From positions 372,001 to 436,000 of the forward strand of contig JANFAH010000005.1 of NCBI GenBank assembly GCA_024663395.1: 64,000 nt of DNA. Reading direction: 5' to 3'. The position numbers were made by a program, and so were the translations under genes. Source of the stretch: Pisolithus tinctorius (Eukaryota; Basidiomycota; Agaricomycetes; Boletales; Pisolithaceae). This document shows positions 57,092-64,000 of the stretch, one piece after another (positions within the stretch are counted from its first letter, which is position 1; each line of letters begins with the position of its first letter). The notes beneath the pieces are model-generated. The model searched no databases, was not told the DNA's origin, and saw nothing but the letters and a program-made list of their open reading frames with translations.

Positions 57092-58583
57092 ATTTTTTCC
57101 CCTCCCGGTCATTACTTAGGTAGGCGTGGTAGTATTCTTAAGAAAAGAGGCTGCAGTATTGTTCCCCTATTGTATTCCTAATTAGAGACGAGAGGAGTAG
57201 GTGCTTGTATTGTGAGATGCTTCTCTGATTGGGAGTGCATGCTTGTGCTCCTCGCGGGGGCTTTGTAGTGGAGTCACTGACATCTCCGATCTCCGGTCAG
57301 CGTCAAGAGTGCGGAAGCGTACAATGTTTATGTAACGAGCTCTGAATTATAGGGGTCTGTGAGCACACTGGAGTTGATCCCTATGTGCGGAGACCACCGA
57401 AACTGGCCCAGTGACTGCCACTGTGGAATGACATGCTAGCACGAAAAGAAGGCCTAGGGAGCCTTTCGTGAGCTGGACAATCTCTTAGTTACTTAGTGGC
57501 ATCACCGTGAAGGCCTTTCCATGTACCCATAAGGACAATGCCTGCACACATTATTGTCAAGTTCGCTTAATTGTCGTTTCCACAGCGTTGGCAGAACATC
57601 TGTTGATTTATCCCACGCGAATGAGTCACACTAACATTCGTAGCGTTCTTTTGCCATCCACCCAAGCGTAGATATGGAGAATCCACATGCACAACGGCAG
57701 GCTGTGCTTCTCGAACGGATTCTGAAAAACGCCGTAGGTATCTTATTTCCGCTGATTTCTCGCTAATCCTGGTAGTCGACATGCACAGAAGTAATCATCG
57801 AACTCAATCACTGTGTTGAAGTATGTCACTTCAGTTCAGTGTCAAGAGGGCCCACCTCCTGACTAGGAGCGTGTAGGAAATTTTATGGGCAAACGCCCCT
57901 GTCAAGATAGCAGCGGATCTAGCTACGAAATACCGCAAGAATGTACAATACAACCTTGAGGCCACAAAGCAGGAGATGTCTTGAGTGTGGTTGATCGGGT
58001 ATATGGTAACTTGGGTGCCACAAGTCATTTCCGTATGCCGTCTGACACGTCTTCGTTGCACAGAAGGCCTTTAACTCTTCAAGCCTTCAATGTTCAATGA
58101 TGGCTACTCTATGTACTAGTTCGTGTGCAAGCCATGGTTATTGAAATTGCACGATAGTTTGCATACTAGTATAGCATCAAGTCGGAATGGCAACTACTTC
58201 GATTTCTCTGGTGAATTCCTGGAACGCGTCATCTATGGCACAATGACCGCAGGCAAAAGTATCTCCCCACATAGAGCGAGTCCGCTTGCATCCATGGATG
58301 TTTGTCGGGATTTCCTTTTCGGGAAATGCCGTAGCGGCCTATTGTTCGATGTCCCCGAGGCTATTGTTCGAACCACGCGATTTCAACGACAATGACATAT
58401 CCATCCATTAAAACATCTGCTTCACATGGCGTGAGATGTCCGGGCATTTGTTTTCTTCTCCCTTGCTACGACTGACTTCCGTATTGCAGCCAAGTTCACT
58501 GCCTTGGTAAACTATTCAGCTAGAGTTAACTTGATTTTCCTCACGAACCGACCAACGCATTCTTTTACGACCTCATCAATCCA
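57092..58583. other. 1.5-kb spacer, no gene seen
   Basis: No conserved frame. Short frames near 57567-57782 (-) and 58123-58395 (+) show no family features. Confidence 0.35.
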
Positions 58584-59915
58584 ATGCCGAACGCGTTCCT
58601 TGTCATACGCACGATCTTTTTTGGTGCGTTGTTGATGCTATGGCCCATACCCAACTAAGCAATAACCGCCAGCCCTACTTCTCTGTTTGAACGTCTTGCT
58701 ACTTGTCTTCGCAGGATGGAATTTATCTGCAATTGCAAATACTGGTACGTCTCGCTTGCGAAGGAGTAGAGAGCGTCCGTTCGCTAATGTAGATCCTGCA
58801 GCGCCCGGTGCGCCCATACTTGTCATTATAAGCTCATCCTTAATTCTCCTATTTGTGACCTTGTTCGTGGCTCTCTTACTTCGATGGTACGAATAAGCTC
58901 TAAATTCTGCCACAGGGCATCCATTGCCGAGGCTATCTGCTCTCAGGGAAGACCTGAACACGTGCGGTTTGAGTGTGCTTGGACGGTCCTCATGTGCACT
59001 GTGCAACTTGGTCGGTTCTAAATTTTGATTGTATAACCGATTTCACCTCTTACCCTGGTCTAGCCTCTAGTATTAACGTGACAGTCAACGGACCACCTGT
59101 GATTTGTCACTCACAATGTAAGCGGACGGATCATGGAGGTGGAGCTGCGTTTAATTCCATTCATTTTCAACAGGGACATGGTCAACTTGCGCCTCGTCTT
59201 CGCTCTTGGTCCCTGTGACCTGGATGGTCGCTCTCATCAGTACGTGCCTAATATAGACTCATGCCGACATCTGACAATACTGGCGACTGCAGTCCTCACC
59301 TATTGCTTGACAATATGTATTACCGCATTGCTACATGCACCTTCGATTCCAGACGTTTGGCGGATGCCAATATCCTCGGTGCCGTGGTTCAACGTCGATG
59401 CAGAAGTGCCGTCCCCTACTACTAAGGCATTCGCTAAGGAGAAGGCCTTCTCACGGTATTCTAATGCAAGCGCGGAATCCTGTGCCATCACAAAGTACAT
59501 CACAGAACGCTGGGGAAGACTCACTCACATCGAAAGCCAATCGGAATCTCCTTCGAAAGTTGCCTTGTCCTCCAAAGGTCATGAGTCCATTGACAGCGCC
59601 CGACCTGTCTGGGCACGACAAAAAGATGGACGACGAGGTGTCGACCAGCCATTTGCTAAGCCACCGCCACTACCTGCCTTACGCGGGGTTTTGCCGCCCC
59701 CGCCACCCACCATTCTTGCAAAGGAAGTTGTTGTGCCGAGGGACACCCGTTACGTTGGACGGTCGGAGATGAAATCGAGTAACGACCACTCGACCCTCAC
59801 TTCGCATGCACAGACGTTGTTCCCGAAAGGGACTGCCAACCCGGATCTTCCTATTCCGCGCCCACATTTGTCTCACTGGATACCCGCTGACGCTACGAAA
59901 GCGGGTTACTTTTAA
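58584..59915 (+). CDS. Four-helix membrane protein with disordered tail, paralog 2
   Basis: ATG at 58584. After removing GT-AG introns (first one about 49 nt at 58625) helix 1 reads FLVIRTIFFALLLCLNVLLL, followed by GWNLSAIANTA, helix 2 LVIISSSLILLFVTLFVALL, helix 3 FECAWTVLMCTVQL with INVTVNGPPVICHS, and helix 4 LATAVLTYCLTICITALLH. The tail of about 190 residues is Pro/Ser/Lys-rich and ends DATKAGYF. Same helix plan and the WNxSL and FE(S/C)xW landmarks as paralog 1, 1.5 kb upstream, so a tandem duplication is likely. Function unknown. Confidence 0.65.
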
Positions 59916-60171
59916 AGTGCTGTTTCCGTGGAGTGCTGCTCACTTCCCTGAAGTTATGTTGCTCAGTTGGACTACTAGGTGCGTGCGGACTTGACTTCTG
60001 TAGCGTTAGCCCAGTACTTGTTGTAATGAATTCAAAGATGTAGATTAGTGACTACTGTTTAATCACAATCAACCAAAAATAACCGTTCCCACAAGGGTTG
60101 AGATGTGAGATAGTCCGTAATAACACAACGCAGAAAGGGAATGAATAGGTGTCGGAGCACGTCTGCTCGGC

Positions 60172-60975
60172 TCACAGGTCGGGCGTACCCTCGGATCCTC
60201 CCGTCTCGAGCCAGAGTACACGGGCCCTCAGTTTCCGGTTCTCTTCCCGGGCTTTTGCGAGTGCAGCTGATGTGCCCTCCAATTTTCTTTTTGTTTCGTC
60301 GAGTTCTTTGAGGACTTCTTCCTCCACTTCACCAGCGCCGACGGCAATACCTAATGAGAACGTCATCGTACTGGCCATATGGAGATAGCAGAATCGACGT
60401 TACCCCCGACAAGCTTGACAAGCCGCCACATACGCAGTGTGATGAGTAGACCCGCGAGTTCACGCTCCTTACCCTTGAGAACGAACTCAAGGACGACGGT
60501 CGTAATGATGATGATAGCATCAAAGAGATGGAAGGACGCGTGGGGGACGTTAGAGAGCGGCAAGAAGAATTTGATTCCAAAGGACCATAAAGCCAGAGGT
60601 ATTTCAATCAAAAAGAATGTGTTAATAGCAAGGGATATGTTGGCTAAGACCTCCAGCCAAGCTGGTGATTCGGGACCCTCCGGGGGTATACATCCATTCG
60701 ACAGAAAGCTGTACCCCAGATCGACGAGGACGCAGGCCACATCAATTGTAATCTAGTGACCAGGATGTGAGCAAATAAATCAATCTGGGGATAAAAGGGA
60801 CAGGAACACAGCTACCCACCAGTGTAATGACAAACGTGTGCAGCCAAGGAGACTCGAGGAACTGAGCGGTGTTCTGGCGCCAAGCTGCTAACGTTGAAGG
60901 CCTGTTCCTCCTTGATGGTACAGCCTCGATATCGGAGGCTGGGAGCAGTGGCTGATGTTCACCGGTATCTGACAT
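60172..60975 (-). CDS. Voltage-gated proton channel, Hv1 family
   Basis: Three exons: 60975-60820, 60752-60404 and 60350-60172, introns 67 and 53 nt, 227 aa. A lone voltage-sensor domain with no pore. S1 TFVITLITIDVACVLVDL carries Asp56, matching the selectivity aspartate of human Hv1 (D112). S2 has Glu102 in FFLIEIPLALW; S3 has Asp130 in FHLFDAIIIITT. S4 reads LRMWRLVKLVGG with R159, R162 and K165 in R-x-W-R-x2-(R/K) spacing. The C-terminus (VLKELDETKRKLEGTSAALA to LWLE) is a heptad coiled coil, as in dimeric Hv1. It would pass protons out of the cell on depolarisation or an outward proton gradient. Differences from animals: third S4 charge is Lys and the Asn after it (N214) is Gly. Intact. 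Confidence 0.85.
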
Positions 60976-61486
60976 GGTGGTATAAGGTCGAGATGCGCCC
61001 AGCGCTTTAGTAGATGTGCTCGCACACTATTAGTACGATCGCATTGGGCAAAGCGGTATATTCACGGTCACGTGAACACCACGCGGATTTAGCAATGATC
61101 GACGGGGTATGGAAGTACCTACTGGCACCGGGCTGGTATTTTGGTTCTGAAGCCTTCTCTGCTCCCCGGATGCCACTTACTAGAAGAGGCGCTCGAGTCC
61201 ATACAGTTTTTGCAGGTCGTGTCGTTCTCGACAATCACGTCAGTTCATCAGTCCACATCAGACCCTGCCCCTCAGCGCAGCCTTGCGGCAGCAGCACTGC
61301 CAACCGTAAAACGGCATCGAGGCGCCTAAAAATATTTGAACATATAATATTATCGTGCCCCAACTTATCCCATGGCCAGCTAATTACTGACTGCGGTTGC
61401 CTCGCTGGTTTCATGACTCTCATCTTACCTTGACTTTTCTTTTAATCCCCTCGTCTTCTTCCCCGGTCCCGTCTACCTTGTCTCAA

Positions 61487-63246
61487 ATGCCGGTTCTCAA
61501 AGGGGGTTGGTCGCTGTTTCGCAGATTTCGCATTACAGTTTTATGTGAGCTTTCCTGATAATTAACTAAACACATTATCGTGTATGTCTCACACCGTGCG
61601 ATTAGCTTTCGCTGCTGTCCTGTGTCTACTATGGTCGATCTTCATCGCAGTGTATCTGGCGAAGAACTGGTCAAGCTATGAGACGAGCCAACGTAGGTCG
61701 TGAACCCTATGCCCCGTGCTGAGTCTGACATGTTTGAAGGTGGTGTTTTCTCGGGCCTCGTCGCCATGGACTTCGTCAGTTCCATCTTGATATATCTCAT
61801 GTGAGTAGACATTGGTATGCACAGGTTCTTGCAGTATCCTCATGCACACCAGGATTGTGGTGAAGTATACGTACTGGCCTGATGCCGCACGCACCCTAGT
61901 TCTTGTTGGTCTCCATGCAGGTTATTTTGCTTCCCCCGGCCTATCGCTTATAATCACTGACTGACGCACCAGCTGGAGCCATATCTGTGATGATACTGAA
62001 ACCTCATCTCCCCTGCAATGCATTTGGTAAGTGAAGTGCAGTGTATGTACCTGCTTGGTTATTGAATTCACCGCCGCGCAGGAGGGTGGTCGACGTGCAA
62101 CACATTGACTAATGTCATCATATACGGGTCTTGGGTGATTGCTGGCTTACGTACGTTCTGAGTGTGGCCCACCAGCGTCTGGTTGAGGTGCTGATAATCA
62201 AAATAGTTGGATTATATGGCATAGCTCTGCCGTTTGTGGTTCTGCTTCCTCCGAGGGCAGAGTCTGATCTGGAGAGTACTTCGGACCGCACTGTAGGAGA
62301 GAAACCTGAAGAATCCAAGACGATAGAAGAAGAAGAAGTACAGCCGCAATCTCCAACATCCGCAGATGTGCAGGAATGGCTACTACAAAACCAGGACAAG
62401 ATGTCGCCGAAAACGGCACTTGTTGAATTTCCACGATCCTCGGGCAGTCCACGCGGATATGGTTACGGGTCGCCGTCTTTGCCATCGACCCCTACGCTCT
62501 CGCAAGCTAATGCCCGATTATTGCCAGAAGTTGCCACTGATGGTGGCTATGGGATGGCCGGACTTCGTGACTCAGGATATTGGTCTACTTCGCGGAACAG
62601 TGTAGCACAAACCACCCGTGCCTCCTCGATGCTGGTTACAAACAGAACTTTCGCTGCTCCTTCTGATCCCTCCAGCCCTGCGCTCCGTTCTCTCGATCAA
62701 TCGGAGGGGAAACTTGTCGGGGAAACCGTTGTTCCTGCGGAGCCGAGCAGCAGGTATGTTTAGCAGTCGCTCCTAGAGGCTCGGTCTAATGAACGTGGTA
62801 GTGCGTATACTGTTATTGACGGCTATGAGTCGCCGTCACTCTACACTCAATCGTCTGCGGCTCCGAGTCGAGCGCCCACGGTCACTAGGCAACCGGTCAG
62901 TCGAAGACACACCAGAGGGGGTGAGAGTCCCCCCCACCCCCCCGTTGGGCCTGCGCAAGAAAGCATTGACACAGAGCAGGTGGAGGTCGGTAGTCCTAGA
63001 GGTGGTTACCTTGATCCGCCACTAACGGCGCTTCCCATCCCTGACTATGCTTCTCGCCGGAGCGCCGCGCCAACGACGTTCGAATTCCATCTCTCTGATC
63101 GGTCACGGCCTGTGTCAACTGACGCGGGAGAACTATTGAATATCGTCGGTGGTAGGCGACTGCAAGCACGCCAGGACTCCGTGGTCTCTAGCGTTGACAT
63201 GGACGAGTGGAGAAAGCTTGTTCTTGGTGCCGCTGGCAAGGCCTAG
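61487..63246 (+). CDS. Four-helix membrane protein with disordered tail
   Basis: About eight exons in frame from ATG 61487 (MPVLKGGWSLFRRFRI). Four predicted helices: FAAVLCLLWSIFIAVYLA, GLVAMDFVSSILIYLMIV, TLVLVGLHAG with ISVMIL, and NVIIYGSWVIAGL joined to GLYGIALPFVVLL. Then about 330 residues of tail rich in Ser, Pro, Glu and Gly, ending LVLGAAGKA. Layout resembles the two paralogs at 55.5-59.9 kb but the helix sequences lack their WNxSL/WFE landmarks, so it is a separate family or a distant relative. Function unknown. Short head-to-head spacer (511 bp) with the proton channel. Confidence 0.7.
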
Positions 63247-63747
63247 GCAGTAGTAGGGAGTGTTGCATTCATATTTGGACGTTCAGACTCAGCATCATGG
63301 ACTTTACGCTTCGATCAATTCTAGGTTCTCGTGTGCATCGTTGCTACAGTAACAAATACCCTGACGGTGCACGAACGGGACATACGATTATTTATTGCAT
63401 GTTGGCACATTTTCCAGTTGACTCTGTGATCGCACGATCAAGTAACATCCACGTACGAGAATCCAATCTGTACATACTACCCACCCAAGAGTCACTTCCT
63501 CGGAGTTGTATTTATGTTGGTCGATGTACTCCATCCAGGCGAATGCACGAATCCGATTTCTTGAACCAGACCAGCTTGTACACCACAATAACAATTGCAA
63601 CAGACTTGCAGTGGGTAGCAGCTAGCAGCAACACGTAGTGTCCACTTTCCGACATCCTTCGCTCATCCACCCCTTGTCTGTACACATGTCAATGAATACG
63701 AACACAATAAGTATGTGAATGAGGCGTAACCAAATGAAATGAAGTAC
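63247..63747. other. Spacer, no gene seen
   Basis: About 500 bp between two converging gene ends; nothing recognised. Confidence 0.4.
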
Positions 63748-64000
63748 TTAGGCCAGGTATGTAGCGTGACGTCTCTCCAACACGTTACGCCACCACGTAC
63801 TGGTACTCGGTATCGATCCCTCAAGGAAGGTACATGGCGTCTCCACTTCTTCGAATAAATGCCCGGTTCCGAGTGCCCACGCGACTATCAACATGTAATA
63901 TCCAACGACATTCGGCGAGGGACCTGAGGGCTTTCAGCACTGCAACACTGCAACCATCCACCTTACTACCCCTTCCGAAATCTTACAGGCGTCCCTTTCC
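63748..64000 (-). CDS. 3' end of a membrane-type protein gene (partial)
   Basis: Minus strand, stop TAA at 63748-63750. The last exon, starting after a CAG acceptor near 63924, reads SPNVVGYYMLIVAWALGTGH then LFEEVETPCTFLEG and ends RRHATYLA. One hydrophobic stretch followed by a hydrophilic end suits the C-terminus of a membrane protein. The rest of the gene is outside the window. Confidence 0.45.

Overview
Nuclear DNA of a filamentous basidiomycete, most likely an Agaricomycete. Genes are dense on both strands and cut by many GT-AG introns of about 50-70 nt with CTRAC-like branch sites. The families fit as well: Zn2Cys6-like cluster, TPR-HET, F-box, four-helix membrane proteins with long disordered tails, and chromodomain gypsy elements. 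Translating across the predicted splice sites closes most frames, so most gene calls below rest on spliced translations.

Positions 1-21.4 kb are a transposon graveyard. A degenerate Ty3/gypsy pol runs in from the left edge (1-2543), followed by an intact-looking four-exon gene with a Zn2Cys6-type cysteine cluster on the minus strand (2800-4208). Two minus-strand copies of a second LTR element (A near 6.2-7.5 kb, B from about 9.2 kb) carry a decayed gag-like gene. A degenerate 200/250-bp tandem array lies between them. The LTR of copy B was hit twice by one chromovirus family: an 8.15-kb element (11338-19483, TSD GGGCC) and an inverted solo LTR (19631-20319, TSD CCACC). The 8.15-kb element has equal 689-bp LTRs, a self-priming type primer site, gag, pol with chromodomain, an internal exact copy of the polypurine tract, and a third ORF of unknown function.

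Positions 21.5-64 kb are mostly genes: a TPR-HET incompatibility-type protein (21.5-24.9), a large AAA ATPase (25.6-29.5, -), phosphatidylinositol synthase (29.7-30.9), SMC5/6 subunit NSE1 (31.3-32.6, -), an aldo/keto reductase of pyridoxal-reductase type (33.0-34.6), an F-box gene (35.1-36.2, -), asparagine synthetase (37.0-39.3), a RhoGEF (39.8-43.5, -), a family-16 methyltransferase (43.8-44.9), an AN1 zinc finger protein (47.2-47.5), aspartate aminotransferase (49.1-50.8) and a PP4 regulatory subunit 1 HEAT protein (51.5-55.0). The last 9 kb is a membrane-protein block: two paralogous four-helix proteins, a voltage-gated proton channel of the Hv1 family (60.2-61.0, -), a further four-helix protein and the 3' end of another.

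Notable patterns. The two LTRs of the chromovirus differ at 18 sites, all transitions, 17 of them at CpG, which points to methylation-driven decay. Several otherwise conserved host genes carry single-base frame breaks, four of them (all insertions) in phosphatidylinositol synthase alone. These are either uncorrected read errors or real decay and should be checked before the gene models are used.
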